NCBI GenBank assembly: GCA_050084515.1
Contig: CM114271.1
Coordinates: 49,538,001 to 49,602,000, forward strand
Direction: 5' to 3'
Origin: Blasia pusilla
Taxonomy: Eukaryota > Marchantiophyta > Marchantiopsida > Blasiales
Length of the DNA: 64,000 nucleotides
Part shown: in pieces, positions 12,064-26,087 of the stretch
How positions within the stretch are numbered: position 1 is the first letter of the stretch
Layout of the letters: each line of letters begins with the position of its first letter
Made by a program: the position numbers and the translations under genes
The notes under the pieces: model-generated
The model's database searches: none
What the model saw: only the letters and a program-made list of their open reading frames with translations
Told to the model about the DNA's origin: nothing

Positions 12064-12540
12064 GAAATTAAAATGTACTTGGGCCTTATTTGAAGTCTAT
12101 GTTTTTCATAGAAAAACAAGCACTTCTGAGTGAAAACTGATCATATGCTACAATAGATGTGGGTTGGTACAAATATAATGTGTATGTATGATTTCACATG
12201 ATGTTGGTAGCATTAGGACTGGAATTATAGCAAAATGGCTTCTACATGTTTGCAGGATGTAAGAGAAGTGTTGATAAGAGGGTATGTAGGAGAAGGCAAC
12301 CATCAAGTCTACCTAGATTCATATTTATTGGTAGTCATGGATACAAAATGGACTTAAATGCCAATATACTGTACATGATTTTATTAGCAATAAAGCAACC
12401 CTGTCAAACATAAATGATTGGCTATAGTTGATTATGTTACTTGCAGATATGTTTTGCATATTGTCATCAGTTATATGATAGGATTGTAGAATGACATGGA
12501 CAAATCATTTTATTGACTCACAGTCATTCTTTTGATAGTC

Positions 12541-13318
12541 TAGACTCTAAAACGGAATTAGCGCTCCTAGAGGTCCCAATTGCCCAATGCACCTCGAACG
12601 AGTTTCAAGTCGGACCCAATATCTAAGTCATAGGTCAAGGTCCAAGGTTTATATCCATAATTAATCCCCTTGGACTTCGCTTAGTGTCTACACCTCAAAG
12701 CCAACCTCTCGATCCATCTTGTACCTTTGGTTCACCCCCACGGTTCTCCAAGGTGGGTTTGGATCCAAAGCTCCCTTGGAGAACCTTCCCCTTATATATA
12801 CTTCTAGAGATCTCCATCCCTCCCTACCTTTGGGAAAGTCCTCTTAGACCAATTCTTCTGGCCCTCAATCCAACTATCATTTTGATAGTTTAAGGGTGAT
12901 TTCTCAATCTCTACGCATGCGTTTTTCTGGATCCTTAGTGCGTTGAAATTTTCTTCTCCTAATCTTTCCAACGCCACCTTATTTATCTCAAACATATCTT
13001 GGGTCTAGCCATCATGACTTCAAACGCAAAGAACCCCAAACCTTTAGTTAAGCTCCAATTCCCTTGGCGTCCAACTCTTATGGGACTTAAGCATCTATCA
13101 AGTCTTGCTTGGTGTTTGGTATTGTTCTACTGGGTCATGACCAGCATCACTTGAGACGCCTAAAAAGACTCGCGTCTCGCTTACAACTCATGTCTCATTT
13201 TAGAGACTCTGACGCGTTTCCCTCCAAGTGTGAGCTCACTAGAGTTCTGACGTTCCGCATCATCGCACGTTTGGCTACGAGGATCGGGGAAATCACTTAC
13301 ATCGCAAGGGTGAGATTT
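12541..13318 (+). repeat. Dispersed repeat DR1, copy 1
   Basis: About 780 bp match the reverse complement of 45186-45890. Shared landmarks include the block around the TTATATATAC box (12793-12802), the following CATCCCTCCCTACC and the AAGTCCTCTT phrase. Length, a TATA-like box and lack of coding sequence suggest a solo LTR of an unrecognised retrotransposon, but no ends are certain. Confidence 0.7.
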
Positions 13319-16300
13319 TGACACTTCCCGTCTCCCTTCTCAAGCTTTGCGAGCCACACTCCATAGGATGGATTACAAATGTGGTGACTTGGTCTACAAA
13401 TTATAATGTGATTGAAGGAGATTGGGACTTGAAATCGGTGGCACTCCATGAGCATCTACAAAAGCAATTTCTTACCATTCTTTGGAGCAACCCAAATACA
13501 AAAAATGACTATCATCAACTTCATATTAATCCCATACTTGTATATTATGAATAAGACTACCTACTTGTGGGGATCTCCAGTTTCTTGCCTCATTGTACGG
13601 CACGGAATTAGGTCTCATAGACTAGGCATCGAAAAAGGACGTTGATTTAACATTAATAGAAATGCACGAATTTGTTTGTTATCTAACGTAGGAAATATCG
13701 AAGATGAAGAACACATATTTGATAGGAAAAAATTAGACTAGCTCATAAAATTAATTTGGGGAAATTCAATTCTTTATCATAGTTAATGCCTTATGTTATT
13801 ATTTAAGAATATTATTTTTCATAGCTAGAATGCTCTGCACATTAACTAGGATTCGGCTTTTCCTCATTTGATATTTTACTTATAATGAACTTTTTAGCCT
13901 TTTGACACGTGAATCTCATGGGCTTGATCTATTTAAGAATTATTTATCATCGGCCGCTTTAAGATTACATCAAAACATGAATTAGATGAAGTGCCGGTAA
14001 GTAATTAACACATGAAAACCTACAAATGAGAATCGCGGATTCTTAATACAACTTCTAAGAGGAAGAGTGTGTTGCATGTTGTTTGGTTCCATCGCATTGC
14101 ATGATATTAAACATTGGCATACTATTCCATAATGTTGTGCCCCCCATGTACCACAATTGTCTACCATAGCATGGTTCTATGAATCAATGTAGGGCCTCTA
14201 AGGCGGGTGGAGAAGAAAGTAACTAACATATACATATGACGCATGGATAATCTAGATGATCAGGAAAAAAAAATTTGTACAAGCCATAATTATAAAATCA
14301 CCAAAATACATCTATATAATAATGGGCGATCACATATGCACGATACGACAAGATAGCGGATCAATAAGACAAAATATGCAACATCTTTTTGTTTCTTAGC
14401 CTTGTTAGACGGGCAGAAATAGAACAAAGGAAACAAATAAGGATTTGAGTGGAATATATATCAATCAATTCATACTTATTTTAATATTATAATGGGTGAT
14501 TATAAATATTAATAAAATATGATAAATAACCAAAATTTTAGAGTTTTTATTTCAATTCATAATTGATGAAAAATATAATAAAATTTTAAGAGAGGAATAG
14601 ATTTTTTAATTTTATGGTAAAAATAAAATTACTTAGCATATTGAGATATCATTTAAATTTGAATGGAGAATTGTAATTATTAAGAATAGTGAAATGTTAT
14701 TATTCTTTTAAGATTTTGGAAAATAGAAATCTGAATGGAAATTTTGAAATTTGAGGTAAATAATATAATCATTTTTTGATAATTTTATCAACTCACAATA
14801 TCTTGGGATAATAAATTTGCATGGAAAAGTATCTCATTCAACAAAATTAATTAAGATTTTTATTAGTAAAGATTATTTTGGTGGAAGAATGGAAGGAGAG
14901 AATAATTATTATTTGAGCTTCTACCAAAGAGTGAAATTATTTAGAGGAGATGGGTGTTATTTGAAGATGAAATTTTGTTACTCTTTTAAGATATAGTCAG
15001 AATTATTCTTAAATTTTAAAATTAAATAAATTTACACATAACTTTAAAATTTTATTATTACTATATTTATTAAATCTATTGGATAAAAAACATTTCGTAA
15101 TAAAAAAAATTTTAATTTGCTTGCAATATGATTAATGAAAATTCTTCAAATATTTTTTTATGTTCCGTACTCCGCACGGGTACCTTTCTTGGTTTTTATG
15201 TGGGTCTCATGATTTCTACTATTATGTTATGTGAGGAAGATATTTTCGCCAATCCCTCCTTTCACAACTAATGACTGCGGACCCCGTAATCCCGTGCGTC
15301 CTGCCTTCCAAGAAAACCCATAGCTCTCTTCTCCTCGTACTAGATTGCCACAACTTAGTCCACTCTTTCTGTACTTTTCTTGTTTGGAATTATGGTCACC
15401 TGGTTGGCCAACGAAGTAAATAAAATAGTTACCTTGAGCACTATATAAACTTATTTAATCATGACTAGGTTCCCATAACCTCTAATTTTGGATAATCAGA
15501 AATGGTCAAACATGGCTTGGTACCTCACAATCAGAACATAATAAACCTGAAAAAGGTTAAGAGTTATCCTATCCAAAGGCTTATTAATAATTGCTTCCAA
15601 CAACCTTGAAGAATAAGTTGCACATCTTGACATTAGAAGTCCTGCGGCACAACTGGCCGTATTAATGTTTCAACTTAGATCTTTACCTCTAAGTTTTACA
15701 AAGACATGAACTGGGCATTTTCTTGCAGACATCAACAATCGTCCTGCTAGGTTGCGGACCAGTAGGTAACAGTAGACCAAATTTGTGATTTCCAAACAAT
15801 TTGCAGCTACACAAAGATTATTTCAAATAATACCACTACTGTAGGGCTCACGCCGGTTCTGCCTAAGGTCCTCCAAGTAATACTAAACTCAAATCCTCCA
15901 AATCACCAACTCATGTTTCACCCTTGGATGACTCACAAGAACTCAACACTCGCGGAATGATAGACCTGTCAATTCAGCAAAAGTCACAGGCTGCAATGTC
16001 TGATGGGTGGAGGCAAACTGGGAGTGCAAAATACAACTGACCCGATGAAGGAGTGAGTATGGAACTACTTACTGCCAGGGAAACTCTCAGTTATTAGTCC
16101 TGAAAGCATATTGACACATGAATTCCTTGCGCACGAGTTCTTCCATCCAAAGACCCTTGCCCGCTTGATGACACGGAAAGAAATAGAGCTCATTTATTAC
16201 CATTCTCCAAAGACTTTCTTTATACTCGAGTACTAATGAACCAACTAAGGCGGTCTTATGAGGGAATACCTTCAGTGGCATGTGCTAACTGTTGATCTGA

Positions 16301-16358
16301 GAACTTCAGGCCTTTCATCCTTTTAGGTCTTTCCTTCCAGTAAGTTCTTAAGTTTCTT
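13319..16358. other. Gene-poor intergenic DNA, very AT-rich at about 14440-15170
   Basis: I see no gene. About 14440-15170 is strongly AT-rich with runs of A and T and no long open frame. The final 1 kb (15300-16358) is downstream of the minus-strand WD40 gene and probably includes its 3' untranslated region. Confidence 0.5.
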
Positions 16359-19300
16359 TCATTGACGGATTCCAACTCGGGAAAGAACTTCATTTACAAT
16401 AGCCTCCAGAGATTTCTCCTTACCACCTTCGTAACCCGTACGAACTAAAAAGAACCAAATACTAATCAAAACCAACAGTAACATCAGCGAATAAATTTGC
16501 CAACCTGTAAACAACAAACACAAGTTAGATCAAGCAGAATGCAAGTAGGGGATTCAAAATGTTGAAAGTTGCAATCCTAATAAGCTACACATTAACTTTA
16601 CTGTACAATAAAGGTACGAGCATAACAAAAACAATACAAACAAAAGAGACTTTAAGCCGGAGGTTCTTGACATTTTCTTTTCTTACAGTCGGCAAGTGTT
16701 GATTCACATAAGAGGACATTAACTAAAAATCCTCAAAGAGATATAATTCTAACAGTATCACCTTCTCGCTTTGACGGTTTGGAGATAATAGTCACACGAG
16801 CACTGGAGTCACCTGAAACAGACGCCAGAGCTCTGCAGACAAAGTACAACTTACACTCAATTATCTAGCTGATTAGACTTTTTGTACTCCTCTACTAGCT
16901 CTACACCCTAAACCCTAAATCACCACGAAACTTACAAGGATCAAATTGAAAGACTAGCTGGTGGGCAAAACAAACCCATACAGACCTGCTATTTGGAGAA
17001 AAACCCATGGATGTCACAAACACCATATGAGCATTCTTAACCCGCTGAAGTACCACCAAATTCTTCGCATCAACAATGCTAACATCTCCTTCTGTTGTTC
17101 CACTGAAACGCACAACCAAAATCTAAAAACTGTTAAGATGTATCTTCCATTTGTAGATCAAAGTTGAGCAGAGAATCTAACATTCCCAGCAGACCATGTT
17201 AATAGATTACCCATATGAAGCTGGAACTTGTGTGGTTACTATGAATAGAAGAGGGTTCAGACCAAGCCTTGGATGCATGTGTCAGAGCAGTATACCAGTC
17301 CGGATACCAAGCCCCATCCAGAAGGCAGAAACTACTGTGCTCTCTCATCAAGCATCATCTCCAGGAGCACATTCACGATGAAACCCATCCCACTATAGTA
17401 GTCCAATTCACTACCACATTTGTTGGAGAAAAGGAGAATGACCATGAGTGAAAGGTTAATGAGAAGACTGATAAGTTAAAGCACCTTGGGAATAACCAAC
17501 AAAGGCATTGTAAAATAAACATCGGAACTCCAGCAGAAATAACGGAGAGGGAGAGAACATACATGCCAAGAAATCTCCCGTCAGGGCTAATACTGAATGC
17601 TGAAATTGCCTCGTCACTCAATTTCCTGCTCATAACTTTCTTCCAATTGGTTGTGTTCCAGACTGCAATCACTCCCTTCCCAGCTGCACACAGTAAACAG
17701 AACAGTAATAATGAATTCAACAGTCAGGACATTTGCAAGCTTGTACATCCTTCCATGGTGTCAAATTGCAACTAAGAGTCTTGATTTATCGATGACAAGA
17801 ATTTTTTACCAAAAAGTCACAAAGATTGTAAGGTAAGTTGGCGACAAACAAAATCATCTATATAATTATGAGAGAACAGCCTCTTGATTTGCAAAATCAA
17901 GAAGCTGGCTTACAAATATCTGTAATCAACATATATCCTAAAGATAAGTCTTCATCTAAATTCCTTTAAAAACTGAGTGGCAAAATTGAACTAATAAAAT
18001 CTACCAGCAAATTAATCATTTCCAAGCAGTACAGTACCCATGCAACAAAAATAGAGTAAAGAACATGTGTCTTGACAAAAAGGTGCAACTGACTATGTAC
18101 CACAGAAATGCATCTATTGGAGGGACATACATGGCACTGCCAGGATTATGACACCCACAAAATTTTCCTTACACTGAGTTTGTTTGAGAATAACCTAATC
18201 ATCTCATGGAATGAAAAGAGGGGCATTTTAGCAGCAGGAAAAGTCAATACAGAAAGCATAATGTAGTTTGACATTTATCTGCTAGTCAAAACGCCCACCT
18301 TCCATCAGAGTTACGAATAGAAACGGTTTGGTCCCATCTCTTGAAAACCGACAAAAACCAAGTATTCCACCCTGTAAGAACAACAAAGAAATCACATTAG
18401 CTTCCTGGAACATCAGATATCCGCGTCAACACTTGAATTTACTCTCTACAAAGAAAATGGAATAAGTGTAAGCAATCCTTGATGTATCTAGCCTAACAGC
18501 AGGAGCTTCACTGTAGCTAATCAACCTTCTCTTCACGATCTAAAAGAGAATGGGATTTCATTTAGTACTTGTTGGGAAATGGATAGTAAGCATCGTGCAT
18601 ACACCCAAAGTTGAACCGAAAAACTAGTGTAATACCAGGGTGTATGCAGACATTATAACACTATTGAGTTCACCATTATAGTCATACTTCACGAAACCAC
18701 ACCCTTCCATTCAAAGTCTACCTCCTTCTGTATTCCGGTAGACTTGTATCTACATTGACTAAATTTTCTGGACATCATGAGATTAAATGATCTGTTTCGG
18801 AAAGAAAAATTCATCACAAGAAAACTCCCATAGCTCAGACAACAAGAAGAAGAGATTTTGAACAAAACATCTGAAAGTCATATGACCATGTTCTGTTCCC
18901 TGGAGGTCATAAGGGCCTTGACATACCTTTTCAGAGGATAAAGTGGCTATAGCAGATGCTTTCAATAGATCCCACACCCGACATGGACCATTTTCTCCAG
19001 TTGACACCAGCAAAGAACCATCCAAGCTGTGACATAATTACACCACGATCCAATTATTGTCCTAACACCTGGGAGAAAATTCTTCAGGTCAACACATCAG
19101 AATTGTTTTGTACTCACTTCTTGAACTGCAAATACAAAAAATTGGGGTGAACTACTACGACTGTCCAGACATGCAGAATCAAACTAAGTCGCATCACAGA
19201 AAGTCTGAGTGTTCCGGCAAGTCACTTAACTATCATGGCAAATGTTTCATGCAGGTTGGAAACACCTATCATAACCTCCATTTTGTAAGTGTAGGATCAT

Positions 19301-21142
19301 CATCATAATTATCATATCATCAAGTTCATCTCCAAGAGAGGTGGTAAGCATTTGTACAACTTCTGAATATATGATAAGACCAACCCCAACTTTCACTCAG
19401 GAAAGGAGAACTGTACAGATTGAAAGGATCCAAAGATAAGTGGAGGAGACAATGTGGTGACCCTGATCCACATGGAAGTTTCCTTACTCATCCACCACAA
19501 CTTGAACATCTGAACATTGACAATGGAGATCGCCAAGAGATCTGGAGTTGCATCCAGCTAGAGTTCCATGCTCCCAAGAGCAGAGACTGAGTGTCAAACT
19601 CTAATTGAGAAGAGGATACTGTTCCACTTCAAGCTTTCTAACCAAACTGTCAGCACCTAAGTAGAGAGTGTTGGAAGAACAACAGCCATGTGAAGTGAAA
19701 TCTTCACAAACTGAGGTAAAAGTACCTGAAATCTAGGTCTCTAATGGACGCATGTGGACGTGCCTGGTCAAGTACTAGCCCCAAACTAGGCCATTCAAAT
19801 ACACGGAGCTGTCCATCCTGCAAGTGGTTGAGTGAAGTTGTTTCAATTTACAACATCAGGACAATGAATAGAAATTACAACGAAAGAGAAGGATTAAAAG
19901 AAACCAAAGTTTATCCTGGTGCAACAAAAGTGACAGCTCAACTTCATCCCACCTCCCCTCCTGTGGCCAATCGAGTCCCGTCTGTACTAAACACTAGACA
20001 GTTTTGCTCGCCCACATCTTGCAAAGGTAGTATCTCCCTCTTTGAGAATTTCAGTTTGAGTTCTTCTTCAGAACTCAATTCCATAATCCTGCAAATAAAG
20101 TGGACCAAGATGATGATGGTGTGCACAGCTCACGTGCAACATTTTCAATTTGGATAGCCTACAAATTGACAACCTGTGAGAACGAAACGTCCAACACAGA
20201 GCCTCAACTCCTTGTAGCTTACGAAACTGGGAAAGAAATTTGTAGTGCAGCAAACCTAGGATCTCCTTCCCCATGGCAATAACAAAGATTTTGATTAAAG
20301 GTGTTTAATAACACCTTGCACAGAAGCAATACCTGCAATGTTTGGATACGGAACAAACAATCTCATTGCTACCCGGGTGTACTGCCAAACGATAGGGTGG
20401 ATCATCATCCGTGGAAAGAGTGTGTATCTGTTAAGAAGACTAGAGAAAGTTAATTCCCAATTTTGCAGTTGTCCGCAAGAATTCTGCCAATATCTCCATT
20501 TTAGAAACGGAAAAAACCTTCTATCTACACCTCTGCATTCCAATCCACGACTGAAACACTTATCTTCATGAAACTAGTTCCAAGCCGTAATCCTATTACT
20601 ACTAGCGAAAACCACTGAAGCAATTAGAACTGGAAACTAAAGACATGATAAGCTCTGTCCTCCGTGGGAGTGAGCAATACTCTCTATACGATACAATTAA
20701 GCAGTCCAGTTTTTAAATTCTTGAATTTCTACAGTTGTCATTTCCACCTGTTCCCTACTATCAGTCACTAGGACCCGGATTGACTTGAATAATTCGGTAT
20801 TTTCGGCAATACAGATCCTCAAAATGATTGCAAAAGGTAGAAAAAAATTCCATAACGCCAGACAGAAAGACTCACCGCTTCAGATAGCACATCCATAGCG
20901 AAATCGTAACTAGCGAGCACCATATTATTCATCAATCCACTCTTCCGATCCCCTCCACCACCTCCGAACACAAGATGTCCGATTCCAGCACCATCTGGCC
21001 CGTCGTTGCTCGGCTCCACAACATTCCTTCCCCCTTCAACCTTACTCGAAGGCTTCGGAGCGACACCAGCCGTCCACGCAGCGCAAAAAAGCGGTAAATC
21101 ATACTTCCTCGAGCACGTCAAATATTTTTTTCGCCTACTCAT
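16359..21142 (-). CDS. PHF1: SEC12/PHF1-like WD40 protein with C-terminal membrane anchor
   Basis: Ten coding exons with GT-AG introns, read on the minus strand: 21142-20876, 20427-20333, 20088-19953, 19817-19726, 19026-18927, 18371-18299, 17683-17563, 17102-16986, 16832-16762 and 16504-16359. The joined length is 1218 bases (405 aa and TGA), close to plant PHF1/SEC12-like proteins. Residues 60-64 are a Gly run followed by DRKSG, the loop typical of this family. WD40 blades include LAVHPGSNEIV, LRVFEWPSLG, GPCRVWDLL and VIAVWNTTNW. Residues about 361-378 (IYSLMLLLVLISIWFFLV) form one membrane segment and leave a short lumenal tail. SEC12 is the exchange factor that loads SAR1 for COPII vesicles; PHF1 helps phosphate transporters leave the ER. 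Sequence fits PHF1 best, but a SEC12-like exchange role is possible. Exon phases all agree, so the gene appears intact. Confidence 0.93.
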
Positions 21143-23600
21143 TTCTTATAGCTTCAAAAATTCCTAGATCTGTTCAGATGCAGATCTGTCCGTGACCTCG
21201 AGTGAGCTCAATCCATCTCGCAAGTGGAACAATTACAAAACATCGCTGCAAACTCCTATTACATCATCCATCGATTGCTCCAAACAAGTCAGTACATCTC
21301 GCACATTCGATGTCTCCAGTAGCTCTGACTCTGCGCTGCAAATTCAACCTCCATATGCTTCAATTCCCCCCTGATTCGCCTCCTTCAATTCAGTTCTATC
21401 TTGACCTTCGCGTCGTCCTACTCACTCCTGCTCGGCTGCGGGCCATCATCAATCACCCCCACGCCCAAGCGCTCAAGCAAGTGTGATTTGAACTTTTACG
21501 TCACCCTGAATGGTCCCGCTTTCAACTCTGTCAATATACCCCCCGCCCCGGATATACCAGGGTTAGGGCTAGAATCCCTTCGTAGGCTCGCTAAAGTGGC
21601 GATCAGAGCCTAAGAAATCCATGATCTCGACACAGTTTAACGAAAGCTGAGTAGAGTAATGGGGTCGATTAAAGTAGTAGCCTGAGCCTAATATATCCTT
21701 TTTTATTTTTTATTTTTTTTCGGATGATGTTGATTAAGTCGTGTTAACAGTTCCTACCTCCGCCACGCTTCCAGTACCTTCCACACGCCCCAAATAGTGA
21801 CGTGGCAGTCCAACTGTGCAATGCTACCCGCAGTGTCCAATGAGAGAACGTGTCACACCTCAAAACCGCGTCAAGACTTTGTGTGCCATTAAAGATGGCT
21901 GGTGATTGAAGTGAGGCCCAAGGTATTTATTTTTGGGTAATAATGAAAGGAAGTTGAATTATCATATTTTGTGAAGCATTCATTTCTGCGTAAAAGAATA
22001 AGAGAATAATGCATGCTGAATGTTGGAAGAAAAACAAATATTAAATTTGATTTGAGTTCTAGCTAGTTGTCCTACCTTAAATTGTAGTAGTACAATTTTA
22101 TAGTAGTGGTCTCATTGCCTTAATTCATTTCGACATGTGTCACTCATTCACTGAAATTTGCTTATGAAATCTTTCTTAATTTTATTCTATATTAAGCAGA
22201 AAAGTAGAATGAGAGGAAGTTTTCGGTAGTTATTTTGTTTTTCATTTTTCATTTGAAAAATTTTTTTAATGTTTTAATTTCATGCCAACAAATTATCGGA
22301 AAAAGTAGATGTTAAGTTAATTTTGGATGGAAATTTAATTCATATTTTGGTAAATTTTGGGAAAAGATAATACAAAAATTTTGAAACAAGAAGTTTCTTC
22401 AAAATAATTTTAAAAATTATTCCTCTATTATTTTTAGTTTTCAAGTTTGATTGGGAGAAAATGTTCATCTCTATTTTGGGAGAAAATTTGATAAAATGGG
22501 AGATTTTATTTTTTATTTATTGGGAAAGGAATAAATCTTATTTCCCCAATTAATCAAGGAAAATAATGAATTTTTTAAAGCCAAGTTAGATGCATTATTG
22601 AAAAAATCTACCTTTATTATTTTATTATCATATTTTTGAATGTTAAAATCTAGAAAATCATCTTGTGTCCAATAATTTCACATTATCATCCTCCATATGT
22701 GAGTCATTTCACTCCCAATCATCTCAACCAATAATCACACACGCAAACAAATTTATTGGTAATGCCTATGATTAAACAAAGTTTGTGGTTAGTAGGTGTA
22801 GGGTTATGCCTCCCATCTTAGGAAAAGCTAATAAATGCAAGAGTATGCTTCTTTGGTATGGTTTTCAAAGATCTGAGAATTAGGGAAAGTGGGTTGTTTG
22901 GAAGTTTCACTACCTCCAAAGTCTGATTTCCCTCCCAATCAAATTCATCTTCATTCAAGTTTTGTTCAATGTGGGAGAGAGCTTTTTATAAGCTATGTAA
23001 CCCAAGGATTCCATGAGTGTTGCAAGAGAAAATAATGGAGTGGACATCTTTTGCCACTAAGACAGAGGTAACCATTCATACTCATTGATTTGACCATTCA
23101 TGTCCGTAAATGTGCATTTCATTTTATTTGAATATTGATTCTCACATTGTGTCATTATGTTGTTGCTTTGGAGGGCTTAGGAGTAGAACTAGAGGAATCT
23201 CTCCATCCCTGAAGGTGCCCAATAACATATTGAACACATCTTCTTCAGCAATCTACAAGTGTGAGCTTTAACCACTATGAGTTTCAATTCTAATGAGCAA
23301 AGGTTCTCCCAAAAAGAGATTCATACCTTGCTCTTTCTCTCTTAATAAACTCTATGGGAGCTATTTTGGAGGCAAATTTTCCTCCAATTCATAAACACCT
23401 CAGCATGATATTGCAAACATTACACTTACAACCAACTCTGCCTCGGAATACCTTTTAGTAAACTCTGGCAACTCCTTGAACTTATTAATGGAAATGCTTA
23501 GGCCTTTCCTCTCAGCTTCAAGAATTCCTTGAATCATAATAGCTTACCCCAATGAAAAGTTTGTGTTTTCGGGTGCCACCTATTACACCAGATATAAGCT
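21143..23600. other. Upstream region of the WD40 gene and intergenic DNA
   Basis: The first 500 bases above the ATG probably hold the promoter and 5' leader of the minus-strand gene. Beyond about 21700 the DNA is AT-rich without recognisable coding sequence. Confidence 0.45.
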
Positions 23601-26080
23601 TGCCTCAAATAGAAACTCCAAAATCACGTAACTATGCATAGCATCGAAAAACCATCTAGTGAGGTATATCCTGTCTCTCTCTCTCCCAAGCACTCTCCCC
23701 AATGATGATCCTCTATGCACAAATATTACCTCAACAATTCTAATCCATAAAAATTATGTCAAGGGACACCTTCCCAATGAAAAATTCAACACGGCCTAAA
23801 ATAGGAAACATACCTTGATTGACATTTTCCTCAAAATAACCCCAAATAAGTACTAATTCTGGGATAATTTGCATACATTAGTTCTCTACTTCCTCAACAT
23901 GTCATCTTTTAACCTATAAGTATCATCACCCAATCTCTTTGAGTACACCGTGCCGATAATCTTTTTTTTAACATAAAAGACATGATACACATGTTGGTCA
24001 TCATTCAGTTCATCTAATTAGGATCTCCAAAAGACAATTACAAAATTTTCCTAATATCCAAATATAATTACATTGGAAGAATTGTTAATCCAAGAATACA
24101 TAGGGTCCTCATTTCCTTGGTTTATGGGTGCCAATACCAAGCGGGTTAAGCCTTACCTCCTAAAATTGGACAATCCATACATGATCTCCCAGAATTCAGC
24201 CAATGCTAACATGTGCAATGATATGGGTAGCAGGTCATGCGTTAATTAGTTGATGGAGGTCGTAGGTCTCATTCCCTTGCCCCAACTGCTTGCATTCTCA
24301 TCTACAAAGGCCGACCCCAAATATGCACCATATTCTATGGCCATTCGAGTAGAATTTAGCTTTCCACATAAGATATGTCTCTCCATTCTATTCAGAATCT
24401 ATTGTGTAGGTGACCTATGCACCTTGCCATCTTCCTCCTCAACCATCTACACCTTCACATGCACATCCATATGCTTACATGCTTATTTATGAAAATCTTG
24501 TTGGCTAAACAAACGGTCCACCAAAAAGTGCGTCATATTGCCCTCAATATGTATGGAATCTTCCAAGTGTTGTATCAATAGGCCTTGCATGGTAAACCAT
24601 CAATTTAGATTTCCTTGAAATAAGAAAGATGGAATTGCAATGATGATTCAACAATATATACTCCAAGATTCATGACATGAATATTCATGTAGTGAGAAAA
24701 TCCTCTCTTCCTTTAGCTACTTGTAGACTACTATCCACATATGTATGTCTTTTATGAGCTGAAACATTCCTTTTGCCTTGAATTATTTTTTCAATGTTTC
24801 CAAAGGGCACAAGAGCTCATATGTATACCAAGATTCTTGCACAATATACTAAGTGTGTGTACTCGCACACAAATAAGAAAATATGTTGAGGCATGACCCT
24901 CGCTTGATTCCACAATCCAAGCAAGGAAAGTCGCCTCTATGCATACAATCTTCCTGCACAAACCAATCTACGTAGAACAAAGCAAATGAGACTTCAACGT
25001 CACCCATTGACGTTGATGACCACTACTCTTCTAGGTCCACCCTCATGGGATGTTCATGAGGTAAATATTGGTTTCACTTGGGTATATGATGGTCCTCAAC
25101 TCTCCACAATAAAATGCCTCCAACCTAGGTCCACACGTTGGACATGCTAACTTACCTAAAGCCTACAAACTTGATACGTATCCTTAACTTATAGTCAAAA
25201 GTCAAAGTTAGATGATATAAAGTGTGTAGTTTTGATCCACTTCATAGACTTGCATATTTTTATAGACATGCATAATGTGTCACAGGGATATGGAACAGTC
25301 AAGAATGATAACCATGTGCATCATGTATCGTCCATAGTAGTATGGCCCTATGTTTAAAAATCAGGGTTTTTATTGACTTCCCAAACACGATCAATCCCAC
25401 AAGCAAGAAACCTCTCTTCACAACTAGCCAAGGTGGACGGTTAGGGTTCATGAACAAAATTGGCCAAATTGAATAGGATTGTCATGTAAGATCATAGAGA
25501 GACATTCTATCAGTTGCCAAGCCTAGTCACACATTCCGTGGCTCCACTCACCAATCTGGGTAGGTGCTCTCCACATAGGAGTGAGCTAGAGAGTTGACCA
25601 CCAAGCGCATCACAACATCAATGACCCTAAATCACACCATCAACTTATTCAATGACACATGGAACTCGATACGTACGCAACAATGGTGGAATGATGGGAA
25701 ATCGATAAAGAAATTTTCAAGGCACATCTCCGACTCCTTACATGTCATTTTGGTATCATGTGGCTCAACAACGTGGCATAAAAAATAAACCTCAAAGATG
25801 ACCCATGTTTGCAATATAAGAATTGGTCATAAGGGCATGCACCTATGGTCTCATAGTCTAATCCTCAATATCTCAATGATTGTCATATTGTTGATCTAGA
25901 GTTCAAGGACGAATCCCCCCCCTCTACATACTATATAATAGTAGAAGTATATCATATAATATGCAAAACAATGAATCCATAAGTATGTTTGATATCACTC
26001 ATATAAGTTTAGAATGAGCAAGATTGTTGTGACAACGTGAGATGTCCTAGCACTGTTGTATAACAAGCTAAGACTCACAC
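23600..26080 (-). other. Possible decayed transposase on the minus strand, unresolved
   Basis: Read on the minus strand, about 25000-25145 gives CPTCGPRLEAF and then GELRTIIYPSETN, a cysteine-pair block loosely like the CxxC region of CACTA transposases. Nothing further confirms it, and the reading frames are full of stops. I would treat this as unassigned repeat DNA. Confidence 0.25.
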
Positions 26081-26087
26081 ATCCTCA

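Noticed and set aside
23600-25200. Second CACTA TNP2 copy on the minus strand
   Set aside because: Only one cysteine-pair block looks similar; the other blocks that define TNP2 could not be found.
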